DNA of 64,000 nt from Afifella marina DSM 2698. Lineage in GTDB: Bacteria; Pseudomonadota; Alphaproteobacteria; Rhizobiales; Afifellaceae. Below the pieces are notes generated by a model that was not told where the DNA came from, did no database searches, and saw only the letters and a list, made by a program, of their open reading frames with translations. A program made the translations under genes and the position numbers. The stretch lies in the NCBI RefSeq assembly GCF_900102695.1, contig NZ_FMVW01000002.1, positions 186,001 to 250,000 on the forward strand, given 5' to 3'. This document shows, piece by piece, positions 36,749 through 45,224 of the stretch (position 1 is its first letter; every line of letters begins with the position of its first letter).

Positions 36749-37644
36749 GCGAGAAACCAGCGATCGGCTTCATCGGCGTCGGGCTGATGGGCCAGGGCAT
36801 GGCGAAGAACCTCGTCGAAAAGGGCTATCCCTTGACGATCCTCGGCCACCGCAACCGCGAGCCGGTGGAGGATCTGAAGGGCCGGGGCGCCAAAGAGGCA
36901 GAGAGTGTCGCGGCGCTGACAGAGGCCTCCGACGTCATCTTCCTGTGCCTGCCGGGAAGCCCGCAGGTCGAAGCCGTTGTCGGCGAGATCCTGGCGGTAG
37001 GGGCGTCTGGCAAGACGATCATCGACACCTCGACCAGCAATCCGGTGTCGACGCGCGCCCTCGTCGAAAAATGCCGGGCGGACGGCGCGACGCTCATCGA
37101 TGCGCCCTTGTCGCGCACGCCGAAGGAGGCCTGGGAAGGGCTTCTCGATGCGATGGTCGGGGCGAGCGAGGCGGATTTCGACCGCGTTCAGCCGATCATC
37201 GCCACCTGGGCCGGCAAGATCGTGCGTGTCGGTGAGCCGGGCGCCGGCCACACGATGAAGCTTCTCAACAATTTCCTGTCGCTCGGCTATGCCGCGATCT
37301 ATTCGGAGGCGCTGGCGATCGGGGCGAAGAACGGCATCGATGCGGCGACGTTTCATTCCATCATCGGCGGCGGGCGGATGGATTGCGGCTTCTACCAGAC
37401 CTTCATGAAATGGGTGGTGGAGCGCGATCCGGAGGCGCACAAATTCGCGCTCAAGAACGCGCACAAGGATATGCGCTATGTCGTGTCTCTGGCGAACGAA
37501 AGCGGCATCGCCTCGCATGTCTCCTCGGCGGTGAAGAACAATTTCGCCACCGCCGATGCGACCGGGCATGGCGAGGAATATCTGCCGCGCATTGCCGACA
37601 TCGTGGCGGAGCTCAACGGCATCAAACATGAGACAGGATCGTGA
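36745..37644 (+). CDS. 3-hydroxyisobutyrate/tartronate-semialdehyde type NAD(P) dehydrogenase (LtnD/GarR-like)
   Basis: 299-aa beta-hydroxyacid dehydrogenase. N-terminal FIGVGLMGQGMAKNL (dinucleotide binding), then DTSTSNPVSTR, and the substrate motif DAPLSRTPKEAWEG in place of the family DAPVSGG. The catalytic Lys lies in GAGHTMKLLNNFL. It is coupled to the DenD-like gene by an ATGA overlap and overlaps the GntR gene by 17 bp. L-threonate, tartronate semialdehyde or another 2- or 3-hydroxy acid is possible; the deviating substrate motif argues against classical HIBADH or GarR. Confidence 0.82.
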   Translation: MSEKPAIGFIGVGLMGQGMAKNLVEKGYPLTILGHRNREPVEDLKGRGAKEAESVAALTEASDVIFLCLPGSPQVEAVVGEILAVGASGKTIIDTSTSNPVSTRALVEKCRADGATLIDAPLSRTPKEAWEGLLDAMVGASEADFDRVQPIIATWAGKIVRVGEPGAGHTMKLLNNFLSLGYAAIYSEALAIGAKNGIDAATFHSIIGGGRMDCGFYQTFMKWVVERDPEAHKFALKNAHKDMRYVVSLANESGIASHVSSAVKNNFATADATGHGEEYLPRIADIVAELNGIKHETGS

Positions 37645-38419
37645 CAACGCTGCGGGCGGTGAGCCCCTGGATGCGGCGGGCGTGAGAGCGCCGGCGGACA
37701 ATGCCCGACGGCGCCCGACGCCGCCGTCGGTGACGGGGGCACGCGGGCGGCCGAGCCTTGAAGGCGTTGCCGACATGCCGGCGCGCGAGCGCGCCTATCA
37801 CGAGCTCAAATTCCGCATCATGGAAGGCCGGCTGCCGCCCGGGACGACGCTTCTCGAAGCGGAGGTGGCGAACCTTCTCGGCCTGTCGCGCACGCCGGTG
37901 CGGGAGGCTCTGATCAAGCTCGAAGAGGAGGGGCTCGTCGATGTGCGCCCGCGCCACGGCATCAGCGTCCGGGCGCAATCGATCGACGATCTCTCCGACA
38001 TCTACGACGTGTTTTCGACGCTCGAAGTGAAGGCCGTGGAGCTTGCGGCAAGGCGCGGCATCGAGACGAACGACGGTCGCCGGCTTTCCGGCATTCTCGA
38101 CCAGCTGGAGCGGGCGACGCAGCGCGAAGACCCGGTGCGCTGGTCGCATCTCGACGATCAGTTCCATTCCGAGCTCGTGACGCTGAGCGGCAACAACCGG
38201 CTTTGTGCGACTTTGCGCCAATACTGGGACCAGCAATATCGGGCGCGCATGGCGATCGTGCATCTGCGGCCGAGCACGGCGCAGTCGGACCGGGAGCATC
38301 GCGCCATCCTTCAGGCGGTGGTGGAGCGCGATATCCGCCGCGCGGCGCATCTGCATCAACAGCACCGCGACCGCGCCGACCGGCTGGCGCTCGAACTTCT
38401 GCGGCGGGGGCCGGCGTGA
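37628..38419 (+). CDS. GntR-family transcriptional regulator (FadR/FCD subfamily)
   Basis: 263-aa regulator. The first about 48 residues are a low-complexity extension (GEPLDAAGVRAPADNARRRP); the winged helix runs about 52-115 (RAYHELKFRIMEGRLPPGTT, SRTPVREALIKLEEEGLVDV) and the FCD domain follows with metal-ligand type positions (DDQFHSELV; EHRAILQAV). The ATG at 37628 overlaps the previous gene; a shorter start at 37775 (MPARERAYHE) is also possible. Embedded in the catabolic cluster, it is the obvious regulator of the GTATAC-centred operators at 32957, 40206 and 49724. Confidence 0.88.
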   Translation: MRQDRDNAAGGEPLDAAGVRAPADNARRRPTPPSVTGARGRPSLEGVADMPARERAYHELKFRIMEGRLPPGTTLLEAEVANLLGLSRTPVREALIKLEEEGLVDVRPRHGISVRAQSIDDLSDIYDVFSTLEVKAVELAARRGIETNDGRRLSGILDQLERATQREDPVRWSHLDDQFHSELVTLSGNNRLCATLRQYWDQQYRARMAIVHLRPSTAQSDREHRAILQAVVERDIRRAAHLHQQHRDRADRLALELLRRGPA

Positions 38420-38502
38420 GGCCGTCCACAGCCGTCTTCTCTGCGCACAACGACCAAGCCGCGGCAAAGCGGCAACGATAAACGATACGAGGAACACGCC
38501 CC

Positions 38503-39249
38503 ATGAACAGGATCGACCTTGAAAACCGCACGGCCGTCATCACCGGCGGCGCCCGCGGCATCGGCTTTGCGACCGCAAAACGCGTGCTCGACAGCGGCGG
38601 GCGGGCCGTCATCTGGGATATCGACGGAGAGGCGATCGAAACGGCGCTCGGGGAACTCGGCGAGAAAGCGAGCGGCGCCGTCGTCGAACTGACCGATGCG
38701 GGAGCCGTTGCAGACGCCGCGAAAGAGGCGGCCGAGAAGGGCGGCGGCATCGACATTCTCGTCAACAATGCCGGCATCACCGGCGGCAATGCCAAGACCT
38801 GGGAGCTCGATCCCGACACCTGGCGCAAGGTGATCGAGGTCAATCTCGTCGCGCCGTTTCTGACGAGCCATGCCGTCGTGCCCTTGATGCTCGAAAAGGG
38901 CTATGGGCGGATCGTCAACGTCGCCTCGATCGCCGGCAAAGAGGGCAATCCCAACGCCTCGCATTATTCGGCCTCGAAGGCCGGGCTGATCGGGCTGACG
39001 AAATCGCTCGGCAAGGAGCTCGCCGGCCACAACATCCTCGTCAATTGCATCACGCCGGCGGCGGCCCGCACGGCGATCTTCGATCAGATGACGCAGGAGC
39101 ATATCGATTACATGCTGTCGAAGATCCCGATGAACCGGTTCGTGGAGCCGTCCGAGGTGGCGGCGATGATCTGCTGGCTCGCCTCGGAGGATTGCTCGTT
39201 TTCGACGGGCGCCGTCTTCGACATTTCCGGCGGCCGCGCCGTCTACTGA
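38503..39249 (+). CDS. Short-chain dehydrogenase (sugar or 3-oxoacyl type)
   Basis: 248-aa SDR with TGGARGIGFATA near residue 15, Asp in WDIDG (NAD), LVNNAGITGGN, catalytic SIAGKEG and YSASKAGLIG. Annotated relatives are sugar 1-dehydrogenases or FabG-like enzymes; in this cluster it could perform the first oxidation of the sugar to its lactone, or a later keto-acid step. It lies 83 bp after the GntR gene and 39 bp before the FAH-family gene. Confidence 0.83.
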   Translation: MNRIDLENRTAVITGGARGIGFATAKRVLDSGGRAVIWDIDGEAIETALGELGEKASGAVVELTDAGAVADAAKEAAEKGGGIDILVNNAGITGGNAKTWELDPDTWRKVIEVNLVAPFLTSHAVVPLMLEKGYGRIVNVASIAGKEGNPNASHYSASKAGLIGLTKSLGKELAGHNILVNCITPAAARTAIFDQMTQEHIDYMLSKIPMNRFVEPSEVAAMICWLASEDCSFSTGAVFDISGGRAVY

Positions 39250-39288
39250 TCCTCAGAAATCCCTCAAGATAATCCGAGAAAGGATGCC

Positions 39289-40131
39289 ATGAAGCTCGTT
39301 CGCTACGGCCCTGCCGGCCAGGAAAAGCCCGGCCTCATCGATGACGAGGGCGCGCTGCGCGATCTGTCCGGCGAGGTCGACGACATCGCCGGGGAGGTGA
39401 TCTCCGATGCCGGGCTCGAGAGACTGCGCGCGCTCGATCCCGCCTCGCTGCCGAAGGTTGCGGGCAATCCGCGTTTCGGCCCCTGCGTCGGCCAGGTCTC
39501 GAAGATCCTGTGCATCGGCCTCAATTATTCCGACCATGCGGCGGAGACGGGTGCCGAGCCGCCGAGCGAGCCGATCATCTTCGCCAAGGCGTTGTCGGCG
39601 CTCTGCGGCCCCAATGACGATGTGGAGATGCCGCGCGGTTCCAAGGCGCTCGACTGGGAGGTGGAGCTCGCAATCATTATCGGCAAGCGCGCCAAATACG
39701 TCTCCGAGGAGGAGGCGATGCAGCATGTGGCGGGCTTCGCCATCATGAACGACGTCTCCGAGCGCGACTTCCAGACGAAGCGCATGGGCCAGTGGACGAA
39801 GGGCAAGAGCCACGACACGTTCGGCCCGCTCGGGCCGTGGCTCGTGACGCGCGATGCCGTTGCCGATCCGCACAACCTCGACATGCATCTCGACGTCAAC
39901 GGCGAGCGGCGCCAGAGCGGCAACACCAACACGCTCATCTTCAACGTGCCGCATGTCGTCTCGTATCTGTCGCAGTTCATGACGCTGATGCCGGGCGATG
40001 TCATTTCCACCGGCACGCCGCCGGGCGTGGGCATGGGCATGAAGCCGCCCGTCTATCTGAAGGTCGGCGACGTGATGGAGCTCGCCATCGAAGGGCTCGG
40101 CACGCAGCGGCAGACAGTCGTCGCCGCCTGA
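39289..40131 (+). CDS. Fumarylacetoacetate hydrolase family protein (2,4-diketo-3-deoxy sugar-acid hydrolase candidate)
   Basis: 280-aa FAH-fold enzyme. The core begins at about residue 68 (KILCIGLNYSDHAAETG) with metal-binding residues in DWEVELAIIIGK and the lid helix FAIMNDVSERDFQTK; the end has TGTPPGVGMGMKPP. This subgroup includes hydrolases that split 2,4-diketo-3-deoxy-L-rhamnonate or -fuconate to pyruvate and lactate, and enzymes often labelled ureidoglycolate lyase. Context with the DHRS6-like dehydrogenase favours the sugar pathway. The operon appears to end here; a new promoter follows. Confidence 0.85.
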   Translation: MKLVRYGPAGQEKPGLIDDEGALRDLSGEVDDIAGEVISDAGLERLRALDPASLPKVAGNPRFGPCVGQVSKILCIGLNYSDHAAETGAEPPSEPIIFAKALSALCGPNDDVEMPRGSKALDWEVELAIIIGKRAKYVSEEEAMQHVAGFAIMNDVSERDFQTKRMGQWTKGKSHDTFGPLGPWLVTRDAVADPHNLDMHLDVNGERRQSGNTNTLIFNVPHVVSYLSQFMTLMPGDVISTGTPPGVGMGMKPPVYLKVGDVMELAIEGLGTQRQTVVAA

Positions 40132-40205
40132 CGTTGACGGATTGCGCCGGTGGAGCACCCGTGCTGCGCCGGCGCATGGAAAAGCGGTCCGGCCGTGTCT
40201 GGATC

Positions 40206-40247
40206 TCAATGTATACATTGACATCGCGGGCAACCGCAGGAGATAGT
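40206..40247 (+). promoter_or_regulatory. tctCBA promoter with perfect palindromic GntR-type operator
   Basis: TCAATGTATACATTGA (40206-40221) is a perfect 16-bp palindrome overlapping the -35 TTGACA (40218-40223); 18 nt further is a -10 GATAGT (40242-40247). Binding would block RNA polymerase, so repression is expected. The rest of the gap 40132-40343 has no gene. Confidence 0.7.
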
Positions 40248-40343
40248 CTCTCCGTGAACAAAAAGAGCTGCGCATGACGCAGCCGGACAGAGCCTCCGCA
40301 GAATAGGCCTGCCAAGAACAGACATCGCGCACCGGGAGGACAT

Positions 40344-41330
40344 ATGCGCAAAAGAACCTTTCTCGCCGCCGCCGCGGCGCTTCTCGCCACAGCCGTGTTC
40401 GGCGCACCCGCCGCCCTTGCGCAATCCGATTATCCGGATCGTCCGATCCAGATGATCGTGCCTTGGGGTGCGGGCGGCGGCACGGATGCCGTCGGGCGCA
40501 TCTTCGCCTCGATCCTGCAGGAAGAGCTCGGTGTGCCGGTCAATGTCGTCAACCGCACCGGCGGGTCGGGCGTCGTCGGCCATAGCGCCATCGCGACGGC
40601 CAAGCCGGACGGCTACACGATCGGCATCGTGACGATCGAGATCGACATGATGCATTGGCAGGGGCTGACGGATCTCACCTACAAGGACTTCGATTTCCTG
40701 GCGATGGTGAACGCCGATCCGGGTGGGGTCATGGTGTCGGCCGATTCCGATTACGAGACGGCGCAGGATCTTCTCGACGCAATCAAGTCCGAGCCGAAGG
40801 GGGCGCTGAAGGCTTCCGGGACCGGGCAGGGCGGCATCTGGCATCTCGGCCTTCTCGGCTGGCTGTTGTCGGAAGATCTGCCGCCAGACCAGATCACCTG
40901 GGTGCCGAGCCAGGGTTCGGCCGCCGGCATCACCGATATGGTGGCGGGCGGCGTCGATCTCGTGCCGTCGTCGCTTGCCGAAGGCCGCTCCATGATCGAG
41001 GCCGGTAAGGTGCGCCCGCTCGCGTCCATGTCGGAGGAGCGCCAGGAGATGTTCCCGGACGTGCCGACGCTGAAGGAAGCGGTCGGTTCGGACTGGACGC
41101 TTGCCGTGTGGCGCACGGTCGCCGCGCCGAAGGGGCTGCCGGACGACGTGAAGGCGAAGCTCGCGGGCGCCGTGGAGAAGGCCTACAACAGCGAAGAATA
41201 CCAGAAGTTCATGGCCGATCGCGGGTTCGGCATGCGCTGGGCGGGGCCGGAAGAGGCGACGGAGGTCGTCGCATCCGACGATGAGAGCCTTGGGCGCGTC
41301 ATGAAAGAGGCCGGGCTCGCGGCCGAATAA
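40344..41330 (+). CDS. tctC: Tripartite tricarboxylate transporter substrate-binding protein TctC
   Basis: 328-aa periplasmic receptor of a TTT transporter. Signal peptide about residues 1-27 (FLAAAAALLATAVFGAPAAL, AQ). The mature protein starts SDYPDRPIQMIVPWGAGGGT, the conserved first strand and ligand loop of TctC/Bug proteins. The start at 40344 follows CGGGAGGAC. tctB and tctA follow. Bug-type receptors bind carboxylates; context of sugar-acid catabolism and a shared operator suggests a sugar acid. Confidence 0.92.
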   Translation: MRKRTFLAAAAALLATAVFGAPAALAQSDYPDRPIQMIVPWGAGGGTDAVGRIFASILQEELGVPVNVVNRTGGSGVVGHSAIATAKPDGYTIGIVTIEIDMMHWQGLTDLTYKDFDFLAMVNADPGGVMVSADSDYETAQDLLDAIKSEPKGALKASGTGQGGIWHLGLLGWLLSEDLPPDQITWVPSQGSAAGITDMVAGGVDLVPSSLAEGRSMIEAGKVRPLASMSEERQEMFPDVPTLKEAVGSDWTLAVWRTVAAPKGLPDDVKAKLAGAVEKAYNSEEYQKFMADRGFGMRWAGPEEATEVVASDDESLGRVMKEAGLAAE

Positions 41331-41378
41331 GGGCGATCGGCGGCGTCTTCGGACGCCGCCATCTGCCGGGAACCTGCG

Positions 41379-41852
41379 ATGAAATTCAATGATTTCGTGC
41401 TCGGTGTGCTGGTCTTGATCGGTGCGGCCGCGATCCTCGTTTCGGCGAGGAACTTTTCGCCCATTCCGGGCCAGGCCTATGGGGCCGAAACCATGCCAAA
41501 CGCCATCGGCATCGTGGCCGCCGGCCTCGGCATTTTCATGATGGCGAAGAGCGCGCTGATGGGCTTTCAGGGGCGCGCCGTGGCGCTTGCCGACTGGGCG
41601 AAGTCGCCCATGGCCGTTGTCGGCGTGGCGATGGCCTTGGCGCTGATCGGCGTCTATATCGTCTTTTCCGAGCGCGTCGGCTTCGTGCCGATCGCCTTCC
41701 TCATTCTCCTCGTCTTCATGCTGACCTTGCGCACGCGCATCATCGTCGCCGTGCCGGTGGCGATCTTCGCCACGATCCTGGTGCAGCAGACCTTCGGGCG
41801 GCTTCTCCTGGTGCCGCTGCCGCGCAACGACTTTCTCTCCTTTTTGTGGTGA
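41379..41852 (+). CDS. tctB: Tripartite tricarboxylate transporter small membrane subunit TctB
   Basis: 157-aa protein with four predicted membrane helices (about residues 5-23, 37-55, 74-93 and 100-135), the usual TctB topology and length. It has an amphipathic opening MKFNDFVLGVLVLIGAAAIL. It is encoded between the receptor and the large permease TctA and adjoins tctA, whose start lies at or just beyond its stop. Confidence 0.88.
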   Translation: MKFNDFVLGVLVLIGAAAILVSARNFSPIPGQAYGAETMPNAIGIVAAGLGIFMMAKSALMGFQGRAVALADWAKSPMAVVGVAMALALIGVYIVFSERVGFVPIAFLILLVFMLTLRTRIIVAVPVAIFATILVQQTFGRLLLVPLPRNDFLSFLW

Positions 41853-41857
41853 CGACG

Positions 41858-43378
41858 ATGGATATTCTCGCGCAGGCCGCGGGCCTCGTCTTTCAGCCCT
41901 ATGTGCTTCTCGTCATCTTCGCATCCGCCTGTTTCGGGCTGTTCGTGGGTGCGATCCCGGGCCTGACGGCGACGATGGCGACGGCGCTTCTGGTGCCGAT
42001 CACCTTCTTCATGGACCCGGTGCCGGCGATTGCGGCGATCGTGACGGCGACCGCGATGGCGATCTTCGCCGGCGACATTCCGGGCGCGCTGTTGCGCATG
42101 CCGGGGACGCCGGCCAGTGCGGCCTATGTCGAAGACGCCTATCTGATGACGCAGGACGGGCGCGGCGACGAAGCACTCGGGGCGGTTCTTGTGTTCTCCG
42201 CGATCGGCGGGATTTTCGGCACCATCGTGCTTGTGACGACGGCGCCGGCGCTTGCCGAAATCGCGCTCAAATTTTCTTCGTTCGAATATTTCTGGCTGGT
42301 GCTGCTCGGGCTGTCCTGCGCCATCTTCGTGTCGCCGAGCTCGGTCACGCGCGGCATGATCGCGCTTCTGATCGGGCTTTTTGCGGCGACGATCGGCATC
42401 GACAATCCGGCCGGCCAGCCGCGCTACACTTTTGGCAATGTCGAGCTTCTGGCCGGCGTGCAGTTCATTCCGGCGATGATCGGGCTCTTTGCCGTGTCGG
42501 AGGTTCTGCGCTCGATCGTCTATTCCAAGGAGCGCCCGAAGATCGATCGCTCCGGCAAGCACACGGTGTTCAAGCGGCAATGGACGAATATCCGCCGCTA
42601 TCCGATCCAGATGCTGCGCGGCAGCGCGACGGGTACGGCGATCGGCGCGTTGCCGGGGGCGGGTGCGGATATCGCGGCCTGGATTTCCTACGCCGTCTCC
42701 AAGCAGTTCTCACGGCAGAAGGAGAAATTCGGACGCGGCCATGTGGAGGGGCTGGTGGAAGCCGGGGCCTCCAACAACGGCGCCGTCTCGGGCGCCTGGA
42801 TCCCGGCGCTCGTCTTCGGCATTCCGGGCGATTCCATCACCGCGATCGTGATCGGCGTCCTCTACGTCAAAGGCATGAATCCGGGCCCGACCGTGTTCAT
42901 CAACGATCCGCAGCTGATCTATGCGGTGTTCATGGTGTTCTTTCTGGCAAACATCATCATGCTGCCGCTCGGCTGGGTGGCGATCAAAGGCGCCTCGACG
43001 CTGTTGTCGATCCCGAACCGGGTGTTGATGCCGGTCATTCTCCTGTTTTGCATCGTCGGCTCTTTCGCCATCAACAATTCCGTCTTCGGCGTTCTCCTGA
43101 TGCTGATCTTCGGCGTGCTCGGCTTCATCATGGAAGAGAACGACATTCCGATCGCACCGGCGATCCTCGGCCTCGTCCTCGGGCCGATGCTGGAACAGAA
43201 TTTCATCACCTCAATGATCAAGGCCGACGGCAGCTTCCTCGCCTTCTTCGAGCGGCCGATCGCGGCTGGGCTCGGCATCTTTACGATCGTGGTCTGGTCG
43301 ATCCCGATCATCCTCTATCTGCGACGGCGATGGGCGGGCTCCGAGGCCTCCCCCAAGGAGGATCTCCCGCAAGGATGA
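41858..43378 (+). CDS. tctA: Tripartite tricarboxylate transporter large permease TctA
   Basis: 506-aa permease with about 12 helices. The family signatures GAIPGLTATMATALLVPITF near residue 35 and GALPGAGADIAAWISYAVSK near 265 are both present. The ATG at 41858 is taken as start; GTG codons at 41846 and 41849 inside the tctB end are alternatives. Together with TctB and TctC it forms a secondary, ion-coupled carboxylate importer. Confidence 0.92.
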   Translation: MDILAQAAGLVFQPYVLLVIFASACFGLFVGAIPGLTATMATALLVPITFFMDPVPAIAAIVTATAMAIFAGDIPGALLRMPGTPASAAYVEDAYLMTQDGRGDEALGAVLVFSAIGGIFGTIVLVTTAPALAEIALKFSSFEYFWLVLLGLSCAIFVSPSSVTRGMIALLIGLFAATIGIDNPAGQPRYTFGNVELLAGVQFIPAMIGLFAVSEVLRSIVYSKERPKIDRSGKHTVFKRQWTNIRRYPIQMLRGSATGTAIGALPGAGADIAAWISYAVSKQFSRQKEKFGRGHVEGLVEAGASNNGAVSGAWIPALVFGIPGDSITAIVIGVLYVKGMNPGPTVFINDPQLIYAVFMVFFLANIIMLPLGWVAIKGASTLLSIPNRVLMPVILLFCIVGSFAINNSVFGVLLMLIFGVLGFIMEENDIPIAPAILGLVLGPMLEQNFITSMIKADGSFLAFFERPIAAGLGIFTIVVWSIPIILYLRRRWAGSEASPKEDLPQG

Positions 43379-43409
43379 GGATCGCCCCTGAAAACGAATG
43401 GAAGATGTC

Positions 43410-44351
43410 ATGACGCGACCCGAGCTTTTGATGGTCGGCCCTCTCGCCGACGCCGTGACTGCCGAGATCGAGAAGGATTTCACCGTCCACCGCTATTTTG
43501 CGGCGGACGACAAGGACGCCCTTCTGGCCGAGGTGGGCGAGGGGGTTCGCTTCGTTGCGACGGGCGGGCACCATGGCTGTTCGGCGAAGATCATCGAGGC
43601 GCTGCCGAAGCTCGAAATCATTTCCTCCTTCGGCGTCGGCTATGACGCCGTCGATGTGGAGGCGGCGAAGCGGGCGGGGGTGCACGTGACCAACACGCCC
43701 GACGTTCTCAACGATTGCGTGGCGGAGATGACGGTGGGGCTGATGATTGCGCTCGCCCATCGGCTGCCGCAGACCGACCGCTATGTGCGCGAGGGGCGCT
43801 GGCCGGGCGGCGATTTTCCGCTGACCGACGAACTCCGCGGGGCGCGCGCCGGCATTCTCGGCCTCGGGCGCATCGGCAAGGAGATTGCGAGGCGCCTGCA
43901 GGTCTTCAAGATGGAGGTCGTCTATCACGGCCGCCACAAGCAGGCGCACGAGCCCTATCCCTATTTTTCTGACCTCACCGAGATGGCAAAGGCCTGCGAC
44001 TGGCTGGTGGTGATCGCGCCGGGCTCCAAAGAGACGCAAGGCATCGTCAGCCGCAGCGTGATGGAAGCGCTCGGGCCGGAGGGGATGCTCGTCAACATGG
44101 CGCGTGGCTCGCTCGTCGACGAGCCGGCGATGATCGAGCTCCTGCAATCGGGCGGGCTCGGCGGCGCGGCGCTCGACGTCTTTGCCGATGAGCCCAACGT
44201 GCCGGACGAACTGAAGGCGCTCGACAATGTCGTCTTGTCGCCGCACCAGGGCAGTGCCACGCACAAGACGCGCGCGGCGATGGGGCAGATGGTGGTCGAC
44301 AATCTGCGTGCGCATCTCAAGGGCGAGCCGCTTCTGAGCCCCGTCGCCTGA
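43410..44351 (+). CDS. D-isomer-specific 2-hydroxyacid dehydrogenase (glyoxylate/hydroxypyruvate reductase-like)
   Basis: 313-aa NAD(P)-dependent enzyme. The start at 43410 is chosen because GGAAG lies 6-8 nt upstream; an ATG 12 bases earlier is in frame. Rossmann motif LGLGRIGKEIARRL near residue 145, catalytic Arg in ARGSLVDE, Glu in FADEPN, and His in SPHQGSATHKT. The H-Q-G-S variant around the histidine is usual for the hydroxypyruvate/2-ketogluconate reductase group. It closes the tct operon and could reduce a 2-keto acid end product of the catabolic cluster. Confidence 0.87.
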   Translation: MTRPELLMVGPLADAVTAEIEKDFTVHRYFAADDKDALLAEVGEGVRFVATGGHHGCSAKIIEALPKLEIISSFGVGYDAVDVEAAKRAGVHVTNTPDVLNDCVAEMTVGLMIALAHRLPQTDRYVREGRWPGGDFPLTDELRGARAGILGLGRIGKEIARRLQVFKMEVVYHGRHKQAHEPYPYFSDLTEMAKACDWLVVIAPGSKETQGIVSRSVMEALGPEGMLVNMARGSLVDEPAMIELLQSGGLGGAALDVFADEPNVPDELKALDNVVLSPHQGSATHKTRAAMGQMVVDNLRAHLKGEPLLSPVA

Positions 44352-44410
44352 GGCGGCCGGGAAGGCTGGCTGTCTGCTGTCGGTAAGGACTTCGAGCCCA
44401 TAACGCAGAA

Positions 44411-44430
44411 GGGCGGCATGCATGCCGCCC
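44411..44430 (+). terminator. Perfect 20-nt palindrome after the 2-hydroxyacid dehydrogenase
   Basis: GGGCGGCATGCATGCCGCCC is fully self-complementary and lies 60 bp after the stop codon, ahead of the convergent small gene. There is no T-run, so termination strength is uncertain. Confidence 0.55.
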
Positions 44431-44482
44431 TGTCGTCCTCAGACTGTCATCGTCAGGCTATGTCGTCCGGCCCTTTGAAGGA

Positions 44483-44503
44483 GGCGCAGCGCCATGCTGC
44501 GCC
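44483..44503. terminator. Second intergenic stem-loop between convergent genes
   Basis: GGCGCAGC and GCTGCGCC form an 8-bp perfect stem with a 5-nt loop, 42 bp from the stop of the convergent Cys-rich gene. It could be part of a bidirectional terminator region. Confidence 0.45.
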
Positions 44504-44544
44504 CCGTTGCGCGGTCCAAGCCGCGCCATGCGCGTTTCGGAAAA

Positions 44545-44745
44545 TCAGGCCGCCAGGCCCTCCTTTGCGAAATGGCCGCACCAATCGCTCTCTTTCACGA
44601 CCGGCCAAAGCCCAACGGCATCCGCCACGGGCTGCGTGACGGGCGGGTTGAAACGGCAGAGACCTGCATCTGGGATCTCGTGGTCGTCGTTGGCGTGGTG
44701 ATCTTCAAAGAAAGCGCAGCTGCTGCATACGGGTTTGTCAGCCAT
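44545..44745 (-). CDS. Small Cys-rich conserved protein of unknown function
   Basis: 66-aa protein with Cys7 and Cys10 ([10 protein letters not shown]), Cys30 (GLCRFNPP) and Cys56 (DWCGHF), a spacing that could bind one zinc or iron. The start at 44745 is preceded by AAGGAGAGAGCC, a strong ribosome site. Similar short proteins with CxxC...CRxNPP...WCG patterns are widespread in proteobacteria with no assigned role. It stands alone, with an AT-rich putative promoter region (about 44790-44930) upstream. Confidence 0.75.
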   Translation of the reverse strand: MADKPVCSSCAFFEDHHANDDHEIPDAGLCRFNPPVTQPVADAVGLWPVVKESDWCGHFAKEGLAA

Positions 44746-44988
44746 GGCTCTCTCCTTTGCTTTTGGGCTTCAGAGTGTTTTCTCCCGAAGCCAACAAATG
44801 AATTGTACGACTATCGTCTAACTTATTCAAGAACTGTCTTTTGTAGTTCCTAAAGAGTAATAATGTAATCGCATGATCTTTAATTAACATTCTGGCTGGA
44901 AAATATTTTATTTCGTTTTGACGCCCTTCCCGATCCTCCAGCTACGATCGAGCCTGACGGGGCTGGCGTTCAGTGTGCCAACGGGCCA

Positions 44989-45192
44989 TCAGTGTTTTTG
45001 TAGCTCTGTGGTTATTCTCGGGAAGCGTGCGTGCATCTCACGGGCGAAGGCTCTGGCGTCGACCTGACGTCCTCTCTCCGGACGCGCCACGACGAAAGGC
45101 GGTGAAGGCGTCGCCTGAACTTGAAGCTCCGACGCTTTCCGCTCCTGATTGTCGGTGGCGACTTTGGTGGGTCTCCGGGAAGATCTCTTCAT
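44989..45192 (-). CDS. Possible small conserved hypothetical protein
   Basis: 67-aa frame from the ATG at 45192, 32 bp after the permease gene at 45225. The N-terminus is basic (MKRSSRRPTKVATDNQERKA) and the C-terminal half (RPERGRQVDARAFAREMHAR, FPRITTELQKH) looks like a short conserved domain found in rhizobial hypothetical proteins. The ribosome site is weak, so the call depends on this resemblance and codon pattern. It might be cotranscribed with the ABC operon. Function unknown. Confidence 0.45.
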   Translation of the reverse strand: MKRSSRRPTKVATDNQERKASELQVQATPSPPFVVARPERGRQVDARAFAREMHARFPRITTELQKH

Positions 45193-45224
45193 TGTTTTGG
45201 GCTCGAGCCCCGTTTCCAGTGCGC

